Part shown: positions 22,538 to 32,108 of the stretch, one piece after another
How positions within the stretch are numbered: position 1 is the first letter of the stretch
How the letters are laid out: the number at the start of each line of letters is the position of its first letter
From: Acidobacteriota bacterium
Lineage (GTDB): Bacteria; Acidobacteriota; Terriglobia; Bryobacterales; Bryobacteraceae
Assembly: GCA_005808865.1 (NCBI GenBank)
Contig: SYKU01000088.1
Coordinates: 1-32,270, forward strand
Length of the DNA stretch: 32,270 bases
Direction: 5' to 3'
Position numbers and translations under genes: made by a program
The notes under the pieces: model-generated
Database searches by the model: none
What the model saw: only the letters and a program-made list of their open reading frames with translations
Told to the model about the DNA's origin: nothing

Positions 22538-25500
22538 ATGCGTCGAAGTTTGATCACGTTTTTCCTGATTGCCGCCGCCGCCCAGGCACAGGAGGTTCGC
22601 GCCACTATCACGGGCACCATAACCGATCCCAACGGGGCGGTGATTCCCAGAGCGAAAGTTATGGCCCGTAATTCCGCGACAGGCGCTGCTGTCGATGTGA
22701 CATCGAATGAAGCGGGCCTCTACGTCGCGCCGTTTCTTCCGATCGGGAGGTACCAGGTAGCCGCCTCCGCTGAAGGATTCAAGACTTCGACGCGCCCCGA
22801 GGTCGAACTGCGCGTGGGCGATCGCATTCGAATTGATTTCCAACTGGAGATTGGCGGCGTGACCGAACAGGTGACTGTGACGGGCGAAACCGCGCTCCTC
22901 GAAACGTCTTCCGCTTCGAACGGGCAGGTGATCGATTCGGCGAAGGTGAGGGATCTGCCGTTGCTTGGCCGCAATCCGTTCCTGCTGGCCGCAATCTCGA
23001 CGGGGGTTCAGTATACCCCTGCACGCCAGTCCCGCTCGAATCGTCCTTTTGACAACGGTGGAATGGATAGCTTCTCCATTAATGGCGGCCGTCAGACCAC
23101 CAACGAATTCCTGTTGGATGGCGTGCCCGACACAAATACCGAGACCACAGCTCCATCGAATTTGTCGTTCGTGCCGTCTCCCGATGCGACTGAAGAGTTC
23201 AAAGTCCAAACAAACACGTTTGACGCCCAGTACGGCCGCACGGGCGGCGGGGTGGTCAATGTGTCGCTACGCGCGGGAACAAACGATTTTCACGGCGTGG
23301 CGTACCACTACTTTCGCAACGACAAACTGAACGCAAACGCCTTTGAGACGAACGCGGCCGGGCTTCCCAGGAACTCATTCAAGTGGAATCAGCCAGGTGT
23401 CGTCTTTCATGGTCCGGTATTGCTGCCGAGGCTCTACAATGGCCGCAACAAGACGTTTTTCATGTTTTCGTGGGAGAAAATCAAATCGGCCATTCCGCTC
23501 CCGCAGAACTATACGGTTCCAACGGCTGAGCAGAGGGCCGGCGATTTCTCGCGCACTCTACAAACCAACGGCCAGCCCATCACCATGTTCGATCCGCTGA
23601 CGACCCGCCCGGAAGGCGCCGCATTTACGCGCCAGCCCTTTGCGGGCAACCGCATCCCGGCAGCCCGGTTCGATCCGGTAGCCCTAAACATTGCCAAGTT
23701 CATCCCGAACCCCAACCAGCCCGGCAATGCGCAGGGTTTCTTTAACCTGATTTCGAGCCCCAATACGGTCTCGGACGAATATGACCAGTTCGCGTTTCGG
23801 CTGGATCAGCAACTCTCAACCAGACACCGCTTCTTCTCCCGCTACGTTCGCGGTAACCGGCACGAGACGAATAGTTTTGCGAACTTCAGCCAAGCCTCCT
23901 CCCCCTGGTACAACCACTGGCGGATCAATCAGGGTGGCAACTTTGATCTGACGTCCACGCTCGGACCCACTCTTGTGTCCAGCTTCCGGATGGGGTACAT
24001 CCGCCACCAGTTCGCGATCGCTCAGCACACCGAAGGCTTCGATCCAAAACAACTGGGATTCCCGTCCTCCGCCGTCGACTCCCTGCCACGAAAGTTCTTC
24101 CCGAGAATCGACTATACCGACTACACCGCCTTTGGGCCCCAGCGGTCCACCGGATCTGAGTTCACATTCTCCGACACCTGGTCGATCGCCGAAACCCTCT
24201 CGAAGGTCGTTTCCACTCACTCCTTGAAGTTCGGTTTTGAAGGCAGGCAGATGTTCAACAACCAGGACCGTCCAACCTCCTCGTTTGCACGCTTTAACTT
24301 CCGCCGGAACTTCACCCAGCGCGACCCGCTTCGGGCCGACGCGGCCAGCGGTAATGCTTTCGCTTCGCTCCTGTTGGGTATGCCGGAGAGCGGCGAGTCC
24401 GTGCGGCAGCCCGCGCTCGCCTATGGCAATCGCTACCACGTCCTCTTCTTCCAGGACGACTGGAAGGTGTCCCGCCGCTTGACGGTAAACCTCGGTTTGC
24501 GCTGGGATTACGAGACGCCTCAGACCGAGCGCTTCGACCGGCAGAATGGCGGCTTTGATGCGAACGCCGCATCTCCGCTGCAGGTCCCGGGGGTCCAGAC
24601 AAAGGGCGGCCTCCTTTTCACCAGCGCGGACAACCGGTATCCCTTCTCGAGGGATTTGAACAATTTCCAGCCTCGCGCCGGCGTGGCTTGGCAGCTTTCC
24701 GAGAAGACGGTCTTTCGCGGCGGTTATGGCATCAGCTACCTGCCGACGTTCGACACAGGGTTTAACAACGGCTTTGCCGTAACCAGCCCGATGGTCACAT
24801 CGGTGGATGGCGGCCTGACTCCTCAGAACCGTCTTGCGAACCCCTTTCCGGAGGGGTATCTTGCCATTGCAGGCCGTTCGCAGGGATTGGGTACGCTGCT
24901 TGGCCAGGGGTTCTCCTTCGGATTCTCCGGCCGTGATATTCCCTTCGTGCACCAGTTCTCGGCCGGGTTCCAACATGAGCTACCCTGGCGCCTGTTGATC
25001 GACGCTTCGTACTCTGGATCGCGTACTCGCGGATTGCAGACGGGCAAGGGTATTAATGAGGTATCCGCAACCCAACTCGGGCTTGGCAGCGACCTTTTGA
25101 CTCAAATTTCGAATCCATTTGCCGGGCGGCTGCCGGGAAGCCCGTTCAACGGCGCGACCGTACCGAGGCAGCAGTTGTTGCGGCCGTACCCGCAGTTCGC
25201 GGGCATCACGCAGGATCGCCATACCATCGGACGGTCCACTTACAACTCGTTCCAACTCCGAGTGGAGAAGCGGCTATCTCACGGCGTGCATGTGCTATTC
25301 AGCTACACGCTGTCGAAATCGGTGGAGGCCATCGGTTATCTCAACCCACAAGACAATTTCGGAGACTTGGCGAGCGTGCTCACGGGCGTCGATACTCCGC
25401 ATCGCGGAATTATTTCCGGCGCCTGGGCGCTGCCCTTTTTCCGCAACGGCCGCGGTATCGCGCATCAGGCGTTCGGCGGATGGCAGTTGACGGGAATCGT

Positions 25501-25948
25501 CTCGATCCAGTCCGGAATTCCGATCGGAGCGCCCGGTGGCGTTTATTCGACTGGCCTCGATCCCAGGCTTGCCGACGATCAGCGCAGCCGCCAGCGCTGG
25601 TTCAACACCTGCACCCTTGCCTTGAATGGCGCGCGCCAGAATTGCGTAAGCGCGGCTGACCCGGTGGCATTCTCGGTTCAACCGCCTTTCACGCTGCGGC
25701 GGCTTTCGACGCGTTTTCCCAATATTCGCGACCTGCGTCCGGTGAACGTCGATTTCTCGATCTTTAAGAGGTTTCCCGTCACGGAGCGAGTCAACCTGGA
25801 GTTCCGCGCCGAATCGTTTAACATGACGAACACCGCATGGTTTGGCGGTCCCAACCTCACGGTGGGAGGCGCCAACTTTGGCGCTGTTACGCCAAGCCAG
25901 GCGAACGACCCACGCAACGTTCAGCTTGCGCTTCGCCTGAGTTTCTGA
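22538..25948 (+). CDS. TonB-dependent receptor-like outer membrane protein with carboxypeptidase-regulatory domain
   Basis: 1136 aa from the ATG at 22538, chosen for the AGGAGG ribosome site 5 bases ahead and a signal peptide (MRRSLITFFLIAAAAQAQ). The track start at 22202 adds 112 unsupported codons. Residues about 22-110 form a carboxypeptidase-regulatory (Ig-like) domain: GTITDPNGAVIPRAKVMARN and LPIGRYQVAASAEGFK. A plug-like segment follows (about 120-260, VRDLPLLGRNPFLLAA), then a long beta barrel ending with the terminal aromatic LRLSF needed for outer-membrane insertion. It belongs to the Oar-like receptors greatly expanded in Acidobacteria; the ligand is probably a carbohydrate or other large nutrient, by analogy only. 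It is a single gene, not in an operon. Confidence 0.92.
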   Translation: MRRSLITFFLIAAAAQAQEVRATITGTITDPNGAVIPRAKVMARNSATGAAVDVTSNEAGLYVAPFLPIGRYQVAASAEGFKTSTRPEVELRVGDRIRIDFQLEIGGVTEQVTVTGETALLETSSASNGQVIDSAKVRDLPLLGRNPFLLAAISTGVQYTPARQSRSNRPFDNGGMDSFSINGGRQTTNEFLLDGVPDTNTETTAPSNLSFVPSPDATEEFKVQTNTFDAQYGRTGGGVVNVSLRAGTNDFHGVAYHYFRNDKLNANAFETNAAGLPRNSFKWNQPGVVFHGPVLLPRLYNGRNKTFFMFSWEKIKSAIPLPQNYTVPTAEQRAGDFSRTLQTNGQPITMFDPLTTRPEGAAFTRQPFAGNRIPAARFDPVALNIAKFIPNPNQPGNAQGFFNLISSPNTVSDEYDQFAFRLDQQLSTRHRFFSRYVRGNRHETNSFANFSQASSPWYNHWRINQGGNFDLTSTLGPTLVSSFRMGYIRHQFAIAQHTEGFDPKQLGFPSSAVDSLPRKFFPRIDYTDYTAFGPQRSTGSEFTFSDTWSIAETLSKVVSTHSLKFGFEGRQMFNNQDRPTSSFARFNFRRNFTQRDPLRADAASGNAFASLLLGMPESGESVRQPALAYGNRYHVLFFQDDWKVSRRLTVNLGLRWDYETPQTERFDRQNGGFDANAASPLQVPGVQTKGGLLFTSADNRYPFSRDLNNFQPRAGVAWQLSEKTVFRGGYGISYLPTFDTGFNNGFAVTSPMVTSVDGGLTPQNRLANPFPEGYLAIAGRSQGLGTLLGQGFSFGFSGRDIPFVHQFSAGFQHELPWRLLIDASYSGSRTRGLQTGKGINEVSATQLGLGSDLLTQISNPFAGRLPGSPFNGATVPRQQLLRPYPQFAGITQDRHTIGRSTYNSFQLRVEKRLSHGVHVLFSYTLSKSVEAIGYLNPQDNFGDLASVLTGVDTPHRGIISGAWALPFFRNGRGIAHQAFGGWQLTGIVSIQSGIPIGAPGGVYSTGLDPRLADDQRSRQRWFNTCTLALNGARQNCVSAADPVAFSVQPPFTLRRLSTRFPNIRDLRPVNVDFSIFKRFPVTERVNLEFRAESFNMTNTAWFGGPNLTVGGANFGAVTPSQANDPRNVQLALRLSF

Positions 25949-26055
25949 GGAAGAAGCCCATCGCGGCCGCGTGCCTCCAGTGATGGGACAGCTACGCTCC
26001 CGGTCGCCCGGACAGATGAACTTGGTATTCAGCCAGATCTCCGAGGGGGAGACCG

Positions 26056-26196
26056 ATGGAATCCTTCATGAAGCTTTTCGAACGCTTCCTGGTCTTTGTG
26101 TACCGCTGCTTCGATCGCATCGCCATCCAGGGCTACATGCCGCTACTGAGCCGGATGTGCCGCTTATGTCGCGAGGAGCAGGCGGGCTGGAAATGA
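26056..26196 (+). pseudogene. Truncated N-terminus of a multicopy acidobacterial hypothetical family
   Basis: 46 codons starting MESFMKLFERFLVFVYRCFD and continuing RIAIQGYMPLLSR, then a changed frame and a stop. A purine-rich ribosome site (GAGGGGGAGA) precedes the ATG. The start resembles the gene at 32109: both have a short helical lead, then (C/G)FDR(I/L)xxxGxxxxxS. I recall full-length relatives as a repeated hypothetical family in Solibacter-like genomes, without known function. The region between the receptor (25948) and ppa (26273) otherwise holds nothing I can identify. Confidence 0.6.
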
Positions 26197-26272
26197 TGTG
26201 CGCCTGTGGGCCCGGATCGGCCCGTCGTGGGGGAACCGCGACTGCCTTATCCTCTAACTACAAATAACATAA

Positions 26273-26800
26273 CTAACCCTTCTTCCCCTCCAGGTACTTA
26301 TTCCGGCTGTCCTGAATCATCTTACGCGCTTCCTTGGGTCCCTGCCATCCCTGCATTTCCGTCTTCCGCCCTTCGAGTTCCTTGTAGATCGTGAAAAAAT
26401 GCTCGATTTCACGCCGCACATGCGCAAACACCTGATCGATAGTATGAATCGACTCGTAACGCGGATTTCGGTTCGGTACCGCCAGGATCTTCTGGTCGCC
26501 CTCCGAATTGTCCATCATGTGCAGGACGCCCACCGCCCGCACTTCGATCAAACAGCCCGGAAAGCTCGGTTCCTGAACGAGCGCCAACACGTCCAGCGGA
26601 TCGCCATCGTCGGCGAGCGTGCCCGGAATGAACCCGTAGTCGCCCGGATAATGCATCGGCGAATAGAGCGCGCGATCGAGCCGGAAGACGCCCAACTCCT
26701 CATCGTATTCGTATTTGTTGCCGCAGTTCTTCGGGATCTCCACGATCATCCGGACGATTTCCGGAGACTCGGGGCCTGGGTCCAGATCGTAGAGGTTCAC
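26273..26800 (-). CDS. ppa: Inorganic pyrophosphatase, family I
   Basis: 175 aa, starting at GTG, which overlaps the dnaJ stop as GTGA. The family signature is present as [11 protein letters not shown] near residue 65, preceded by the active-site segment [15 protein letters not shown] and [12 protein letters not shown]. The enzyme hydrolyses pyrophosphate to phosphate in the cytoplasm with magnesium and pulls biosynthetic reactions forward. It is the last gene of the TPR-hrcA-grpE-dnaJ set, so it is likely translated by coupling with dnaJ. The C-terminal tail ([11 protein letters not shown]) is basic. Confidence 0.95.
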   Translation of the reverse strand: MNLYDLDPGPESPEIVRMIVEIPKNCGNKYEYDEELGVFRLDRALYSPMHYPGDYGFIPGTLADDGDPLDVLALVQEPSFPGCLIEVRAVGVLHMMDNSEGDQKILAVPNRNPRYESIHTIDQVFAHVRREIEHFFTIYKELEGRKTEMQGWQGPKEARKMIQDSRNKYLEGKKG

Positions 26801-27933
26801 AGGAAGTAGTCCTTTACCTTGTCGAACAACCCTTTTTCTGCTGGTTCATTCTCGACGGGCAGCGTCTCCCGCAGTTCTTCGAACAGCTTGCGCTGATCTT
26901 TTGTGAGACGGACCGGCGTCTTGATCTGGGCGTGAACGAACAAATCGCCGCGCGCGTGCGAGTTCACGTGATGAACTCCCCTGCCCTTGACCCGGAACTG
27001 CGCGCCGTTCTGCGTGCCCTCGGGGATCTTGAGCGTATACGCTCCGTCGAGCGTGGGTACCTGAATCTCGGCGCCCAAGGCCGCCTGCGCGAAATTGATC
27101 GGAATCGAACAGTGCAGGTTGTTCTCCTGGCGCTCGAAGAAGGGATGCTCGTTGACGGTAAGGACGACGTACAGGTCGCCTGGAGGTCCGCCGTTCGCGC
27201 CAGGCCGGCCTTTCTGCGATAGCCGCATGCGAGTGCCGTTGTCGACGCCGGCGGGGATGTTTACATGCAACTTGCGCTGTACCTGCTTGACGCCCTGGCC
27301 GCGGCACTCCGTGCACGGGGCTTTGATCACCTGACCCGAGCCTCCGCAAGTCCCGCATGTTCGGCGGATCGTCAGAATGCTCTGCTGGAAAAGAACCTCT
27401 CCCTTCCCTTGACAGGTTCCGCAGGTCGAACTCCCCGTGCCGGGCTCCGCGCCCTTACCCTGACACCGGTCGCACGCCTTCAGGTTGGGCACCTGTATCT
27501 CGACGCCCTTGCCGAACATGGCGTCCTCGAAGCTGATTTCGAGGTCGTACCGGACGTCCTCGCCTCTATGAGCGCGGGTGCGGCGGTGGCCTCCCCCGCC
27601 GCTCTGGCCGAAGAGATCTCCAAGTCCGAAAAAATCGCCCAGGATGTCTCCGAAATCGGAGAATTGGTTCGGGTCGAACCCCTGCGCGCCGCCCGCGCCG
27701 CCCACCGCCTGATGGCCGAACCGGTCGTATGCGGCGCGCTTTTGGGCGTCGCTCAGCACGCTGTAGGCCTCCGCCGCCTCCTTGAACTTCTCCTCCGCCT
27801 CCCTATTGTCCGGATTTCGGTCCGGATGATGCTGCAGGGCAAGCTTACGGTAGGCGCTCTTCAGTTCCGGTTCGCCGGCGTCACGTCCAACGCCCAGCAC
27901 TTCGTAGTAGTCTCGTTTCCGCACAGGATTCAC
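26797..27933 (-). CDS. dnaJ: Chaperone protein DnaJ
   Basis: 378 aa, type I DnaJ, from a GTG at 27933. The J domain (about 7-75) has the HPD motif at 36-38. A Gly/Phe-rich linker ([16 protein letters not shown]) follows. The zinc region has all four CxxCxGxG repeats: [24 protein letters not shown] and CTECRGQG. Two C-terminal substrate-binding domains end ...DYFL. It stimulates the ATPase of DnaK and holds unfolded clients. It lies 10 bases after grpE and overlaps ppa by 4 bases. dnaK itself is not in the window. Confidence 0.96.
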   Translation of the reverse strand: MNPVRKRDYYEVLGVGRDAGEPELKSAYRKLALQHHPDRNPDNREAEEKFKEAAEAYSVLSDAQKRAAYDRFGHQAVGGAGGAQGFDPNQFSDFGDILGDFFGLGDLFGQSGGGGHRRTRAHRGEDVRYDLEISFEDAMFGKGVEIQVPNLKACDRCQGKGAEPGTGSSTCGTCQGKGEVLFQQSILTIRRTCGTCGGSGQVIKAPCTECRGQGVKQVQRKLHVNIPAGVDNGTRMRLSQKGRPGANGGPPGDLYVVLTVNEHPFFERQENNLHCSIPINFAQAALGAEIQVPTLDGAYTLKIPEGTQNGAQFRVKGRGVHHVNSHARGDLFVHAQIKTPVRLTKDQRKLFEELRETLPVENEPAEKGLFDKVKDYFL

Positions 27934-27943
27934 TTCGGGGCCT

Positions 27944-28525
27944 TCATGAGGGCTTCACCGCTACCTTTACCATGGACGGCCGCAGCAGCTTGCCCTTGAA
28001 GTTAAAGCCCTTCTGGTATTCTCCCAGTATTGTGTGGTCTTCCACCTCATCGGTTTCCACGCGGTCCACCGCCTGATGCCGATGCGGATCAAACAATTTT
28101 CCAGCAGCCTCTATCGATTCAAGGCCGGCCTTTTTCAGCGTGTCCTGGAAACGTTGATAAATAAGCTCGATACCCTTAACGTAATCCTTATCCGCGCATT
28201 CGACTCTTAGCGCGCGATCGAAATCGTCAACCACGGGCAGCAACTCGCGCACGATTTCCATTCCAGCGAACTCAAAAAACCGGAGACGATCCTGTTCCGT
28301 GCGACGCCGGAAGTTTTCAAATTCGGCCTGCCGCCGCAGCAGCCGGTCCTGTAAATCCGCCTTCTCCGCCAGGAGAAGGTCACGTTCCGAGCTGAGCGCA
28401 TCGAGGGGTCCCGGCGCGGTTTCTGAAGTTCCGGAGTCGGGTGTGTCGTTCCCGAAAGGGGCATCCGCCGAAGCGGTTTGTTCGGTCCGAGGCGCCGCAG
28501 CCTCGGAAGTCTGGTCGGTTTCCAT
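27944..28525 (-). CDS. grpE: Nucleotide exchange factor GrpE
   Basis: 193 aa. The N-terminal 45 residues are acidic and disordered. A long coiled coil (about 48-95, [20 protein letters not shown] and [16 protein letters not shown]) follows, then the four-helix dimer part ([32 protein letters not shown]) and the beta domain ending [18 protein letters not shown], the usual GrpE signature. It releases ADP from DnaK. It sits between hrcA and dnaJ, the standard heat-shock order. Confidence 0.96.
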   Translation of the reverse strand: METDQTSEAAAPRTEQTASADAPFGNDTPDSGTSETAPGPLDALSSERDLLLAEKADLQDRLLRRQAEFENFRRRTEQDRLRFFEFAGMEIVRELLPVVDDFDRALRVECADKDYVKGIELIYQRFQDTLKKAGLESIEAAGKLFDPHRHQAVDRVETDEVEDHTILGEYQKGFNFKGKLLRPSMVKVAVKPS

Positions 28526-28573
28526 AAGTGTTGTAAGTGACGCCGGAACTGCGGGAAGCCGGAGCGCCGGCGT

Positions 28574-29593
28574 TTAGATCGGCAAACCTTCAAACGCCCG
28601 CGCCATTCCCAGGACGGCGGACATCACGTGCTCGTAATTCATTCTCATCGGGCCAAGCACCGCGATCTTCGTCGAAAGGCCGCCAGGCAGGGCGAACGAA
28701 ACGCCGATCAGCGACAACTCCTTCATTGAGGGATGCGCCTCGGAGAGACCGATCTGTACCGCGACCTCTCCGTCCGGAGCCTCAAGGAACCGATCCAGCA
28801 GTTCCTTTAGCCGGTTCTTTTCCTCAAGCGCCCGCAGCAAATCGCGAAGCTTTTCTTTGGTTAGATGAAGGTCGATGCCCACAAGATTCGACGCCCCCTC
28901 CATGTGAATTTCCGGAGATGGGTCCGATTCGAGCAGGCCCTTCGCGCACAGCAGCGTCAGCCTTCGCAGCATCGCGTCGTACATTGTCCGCTCCTGATCG
29001 ATCAACCGCAGGAGATCCTGCCGCGCTTCGCTAAGAAGCCGGCCGCTGAAATGCGAGTTCACGTAATTGCGGATCGAATCGAGTTCGGGCTGCGTAACGG
29101 GTTCGCCGATCGTCACGACGCGATTGCGCACCCGCTTGTCGCGCGTCACAAGAATCATCAATACGCGCCGGTCGGTCAACGCCAGCAGTTCGATATGGTC
29201 CAATTCCTGACCGGAACTGTGCGTGGCGGCCGCGATACCGACGTTATGCGTCATCTCCGTGAGCAGGTGCGAGGACCGCTCGACGCGCTCCTCCACCGTA
29301 TCCGCGTCGCTCAGTTCCGCCCGCAGGCGCTCTGAAGTGGCCGCGTTCATTCTACCCGCGTGCAGCGACCCCGCGTACAGCCGGAAAGCTTTGTCCGTGG
29401 GCACCCGGCCGGCCGAGGTGTGCGGCTGCGCGATGTAGCCTGCCTCCGCGAGATCGGCCATAACGTTCCGGATCGACGCGGGACTCAGCGGCTCGGCGCG
29501 CCTCTTCGAGATCGTGCGCGACGCCACCGGCTCACCGGTGTCGATGTAGGTCTTGACGATTGCGTTCAGGACTTCCAGTGCTCGCGATGTCAT
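28574..29593 (-). CDS. hrcA: Heat-inducible transcription repressor HrcA
   Basis: 339 aa. The winged-helix N-terminus has the family pattern ALEVLNAIVKTYIDTGEPVA, SPASIRNVMADLAEAGYI and QPHTSAGRVPTDKAFRLY. The GAF-like middle and the C-terminal dimerisation part (GVSFALPGGLSTKIAVLGPMRMNYEHVMSAV) are complete. HrcA normally binds CIRCE inverted repeats (TTAGCACTC-N9-GAGTGCTAA) and represses chaperone genes. I found no CIRCE upstream of hrcA, grpE or the TPR gene, so its targets are probably elsewhere (for example groES). It starts 15 bases after the TPR gene stop. Confidence 0.96.
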   Translation of the reverse strand: MTSRALEVLNAIVKTYIDTGEPVASRTISKRRAEPLSPASIRNVMADLAEAGYIAQPHTSAGRVPTDKAFRLYAGSLHAGRMNAATSERLRAELSDADTVEERVERSSHLLTEMTHNVGIAAATHSSGQELDHIELLALTDRRVLMILVTRDKRVRNRVVTIGEPVTQPELDSIRNYVNSHFSGRLLSEARQDLLRLIDQERTMYDAMLRRLTLLCAKGLLESDPSPEIHMEGASNLVGIDLHLTKEKLRDLLRALEEKNRLKELLDRFLEAPDGEVAVQIGLSEAHPSMKELSLIGVSFALPGGLSTKIAVLGPMRMNYEHVMSAVLGMARAFEGLPI

Positions 29594-29608
29594 AGCGCTC
29601 CCGTTACG

Positions 29609-31660
29609 CTACCTCGGCTTATCCCTTCCAGCGGACGCCTCTCTTGCAACGCGAATTCGCGCCCCTTCGAGCTTCTTTGAAACCTTCGCTATCTCCGTGG
29701 TATCAAGCTCGGACTGAGGACTGGATTCCCATTCCTTGATCGAGATCTGCCACTGCGCGATCGCCTCCTTAATCTTGCCCTGTTTGAAGTAGACGTCGCC
29801 CAGATGGTCGTACACCGTGGGGTCCTTGCCCACGCGCTCGAGGGAACGGATAAGCTGCGTCTCGGCTTCGGGCAGCAGATTCAGACGGTAGTAGACCCAT
29901 CCGAGGCTGTCCAGATACGCGCCGTTGTTCGGGTCGAGTTCCACCGCCCGCGAGATCATCTTGCGGGCTTCATCGAGCCGTACGTTGCGGTCCGCCAACA
30001 TGTAGCCGAGATAATTCAACGCACCCGGATTATCCGGATTCACAGCGAGAACCTTTCGGAATTCCGCTTCGGCGTCGTCGAAACGCTTCATCTTTTCAAA
30101 CATCGCGCCGCGCATGAAATAGATCCCCTCTTTCTCGGCGGCGCTTGTGGACAATTTTTCGGCTGAAGCGAGAGACTTCTCCATCTCTCCGTAATTCTTG
30201 CCTTTCTCCCATATCTGCGCGAGAGCGATATGCGTTTCCCTGTCCCTCTCGCCGTTGAGGAGCGCGCGAATTTCCTTAGCGGCTTCCGGGGCCTTTCCCA
30301 TGTCGGCCAACAGCGTTGCGTGAACCAGAATCACCATGCGGTCTTTGGGGAACTGCGCCTTCGCGCGGTCCGCCTCTTCGCGCGCCTTCGTGAGGTTCTT
30401 CGCCTGCCGGTAGGTGTCCACGATATGAACAGCCACGCGGGAGGCTGTTTGCGGATCGACTTCCGTGATCTTCCGGAAGGACGCGACCGCCTCCTCGAAT
30501 CGTCCGCCGTTCCTCTGAAGGTAGCCCAACCGTTCGAGCAGCATGACTCGCGTGCTTTTCTCGGAACCCGAGTAACTCCTCTTGGTGGTCTCATCGACCA
30601 TTGCCTGCAAAGCCTTTACGGCTTCGTCGTTCTTGCCTTCGGCTTCGAGCAGGCTCACTTCGTCGAACCGCGTCTCAAGGCTGTTGTGGTCGAGTTCCTT
30701 AGCCTTGGCTAGGGCTTCATGAGCCTTCGCGAACTCGCGTTTGGCTCTATAAATCTCTGCCAGACGCAACTGAATCTGACCGTCCTTCCCATCTTCGGCG
30801 GCGATCTCCTGGTAAAGTTTCAGCGCCTCGTCCAGCCGTTCGGAGAGCAAAAGATTCTGCGCGAGCGCCCGCTTCATCTGATCGTTGCCCGGATTCAACG
30901 CGAGCGCGCGCCGGAGAATTTCGACCGCATTCGCATAGTCGCGCATCTGCTCGTAGGCTCCCGCCAGCGCCGTAAGCGTCCGTGCGCTCGGATTTTTGTC
31001 CGTAACGCGCCTGAGCATCTCGATGGTCTTCGCCGTGTCGCCGAGGTCCGCGTAGACCATCGCCAGACCTGTTAGTGCATCTTCATTGTTAGGGTCGGAT
31101 TCGAGGACCTTCCTGTAAGCCTTCTCGGAATCCACCGAATTCCGCGCCACGCGATGCAGGCGTCCAAGGATCTGCCAAGTTTCGGTATCCTTCGGTTCCA
31201 ACGCGGCGATTTTCTGGAACTGCTCGATCGCCTGTTTCAGGATCTCTTCATTGATCTTCCCCTGCTGCACGTCGCCGATCATGCGCATGTAGATCCTGCC
31301 GAGTATCCGGCGCGCATCCAAATTGTCCGGTTGCTTTTTGAGAATATCTTCCGCTTCAGTGACCGCGTCCCTTAGCCGTCCGGCCTGGACGTAGAGGTCT
31401 GTGAGTTCCTCGACCAGAAAACCAGCCGCGGGATCGAGCTTCATCGCCTGCTTATAGTGGTCGATGGCCCGTCCGAAGTACTCACCGCGGTTTCCGTATG
31501 CCGCGGCAAGTTCAGAATACAGGTGGCCCATGGCGAAGTTGTAGTATGCATTCGCCTTATCGGCGGCCGGTGGAGAGGCGGGTGCCGTCGACTTCTGAGC
31601 CCACGCCGGGGCGAGGCACACGGCAAGGAATAGAATTGACCCACTGAATCGTCGCATCAT
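29609..31660 (-). CDS. Secreted tetratricopeptide-repeat protein
   Basis: 683 aa with a signal peptide (MMRRFSGSILFLAVCLAPAWAQ). Nearly the whole mature chain is TPR helices, about 15 repeats of 34 residues, clear examples being DAEAEFRKVLAVNPDNPGAL, NYLGYMLADRNVRLDEARKM and VYDHLGDVYFKQGKIKEAIA. Such proteins act as periplasmic or lipoprotein-like scaffolds; no partner can be named. It heads the set with hrcA, grpE, dnaJ and ppa, separated by only 15 bases from hrcA, so its promoter probably serves these genes. Confidence 0.92.
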   Translation of the reverse strand: MMRRFSGSILFLAVCLAPAWAQKSTAPASPPAADKANAYYNFAMGHLYSELAAAYGNRGEYFGRAIDHYKQAMKLDPAAGFLVEELTDLYVQAGRLRDAVTEAEDILKKQPDNLDARRILGRIYMRMIGDVQQGKINEEILKQAIEQFQKIAALEPKDTETWQILGRLHRVARNSVDSEKAYRKVLESDPNNEDALTGLAMVYADLGDTAKTIEMLRRVTDKNPSARTLTALAGAYEQMRDYANAVEILRRALALNPGNDQMKRALAQNLLLSERLDEALKLYQEIAAEDGKDGQIQLRLAEIYRAKREFAKAHEALAKAKELDHNSLETRFDEVSLLEAEGKNDEAVKALQAMVDETTKRSYSGSEKSTRVMLLERLGYLQRNGGRFEEAVASFRKITEVDPQTASRVAVHIVDTYRQAKNLTKAREEADRAKAQFPKDRMVILVHATLLADMGKAPEAAKEIRALLNGERDRETHIALAQIWEKGKNYGEMEKSLASAEKLSTSAAEKEGIYFMRGAMFEKMKRFDDAEAEFRKVLAVNPDNPGALNYLGYMLADRNVRLDEARKMISRAVELDPNNGAYLDSLGWVYYRLNLLPEAETQLIRSLERVGKDPTVYDHLGDVYFKQGKIKEAIAQWQISIKEWESSPQSELDTTEIAKVSKKLEGARIRVAREASAGRDKPR

Positions 31661-31718
31661 GTTCGCTGACTCTCAATCGTCTTCCCGGCGGCGGGAAAAC
31701 ATTGCTATTGCTAATGAT

Positions 31719-31724
31719 AGTATA
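31719..31724 (-). promoter_or_regulatory. Candidate -10 box (TATACT) for the TPR-hrcA-grpE-dnaJ-ppa operon
   Basis: Minus-strand GGTATACTATC, 58 bases before the TPR gene ATG. No good -35 is seen. Confidence 0.35.
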
Positions 31725-32108
31725 CCGCCGATTTCGAGCGTGGCTTCCACTGCTGCCCGCTCTGCCCGTCCGTCCCGTCCGTCCCGTCCGTCCCGTCCGT
31801 CCAGCCGCTCGTTTTCCGATGCTCCGAAGCTTGACTCCGGGTCGAGAATCGTTTCCCTGCCTGTTGCCGTTGATAGCCTAACCTCATTTGAGACTGGGAC
31901 CAGGAAAACATCAGCGGCCACGGGCTGGACGCAGGGACCGCCTCCCTTGCTGCCCCGGGATACATCTCCGTGAATGACCAGGCCTATCATGATCGTAGCT
32001 GCCTCAATCACAGGGCGGCATGGCCGCAACCAAAAGATGAAGGCGTTCCCACTATCGTAGAGGATGTTTGTTGTTCGACGACAAGAATCCAATCGATAGG
32101 AGAACGCC
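31725..32108. other. Intergenic region upstream of the TPR operon and of the right-edge gene
   Basis: About 380 bases holding the 9-base tandem repeat below and the leader of the right-edge gene (ribosome site AGGAGAACGCC before ATG). A 157-codon minus-strand ORF covers it but codes for repeat-derived DGRDGRDGR and unrelated residues and is not accepted. Confidence 0.5.
31765..31800. repeat. Tandem repeat, four perfect copies of CCCGTCCGT
   Basis: Four uninterrupted 9-base copies, 36 bases in all, in the noncoding region between the TPR promoter and the right-edge gene. Copy number is likely variable between strains. Confidence 0.9.

Noticed and set aside
22139-23209. 356-codon minus-strand ORF
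   Set aside because: Most of it is antisense to the well-supported receptor gene, and it has no family features.
29594-29660. CIRCE operator for HrcA
   Set aside because: No TTAGCACTC-N9-GAGTGCTAA-like repeat could be found before hrcA or the TPR gene.
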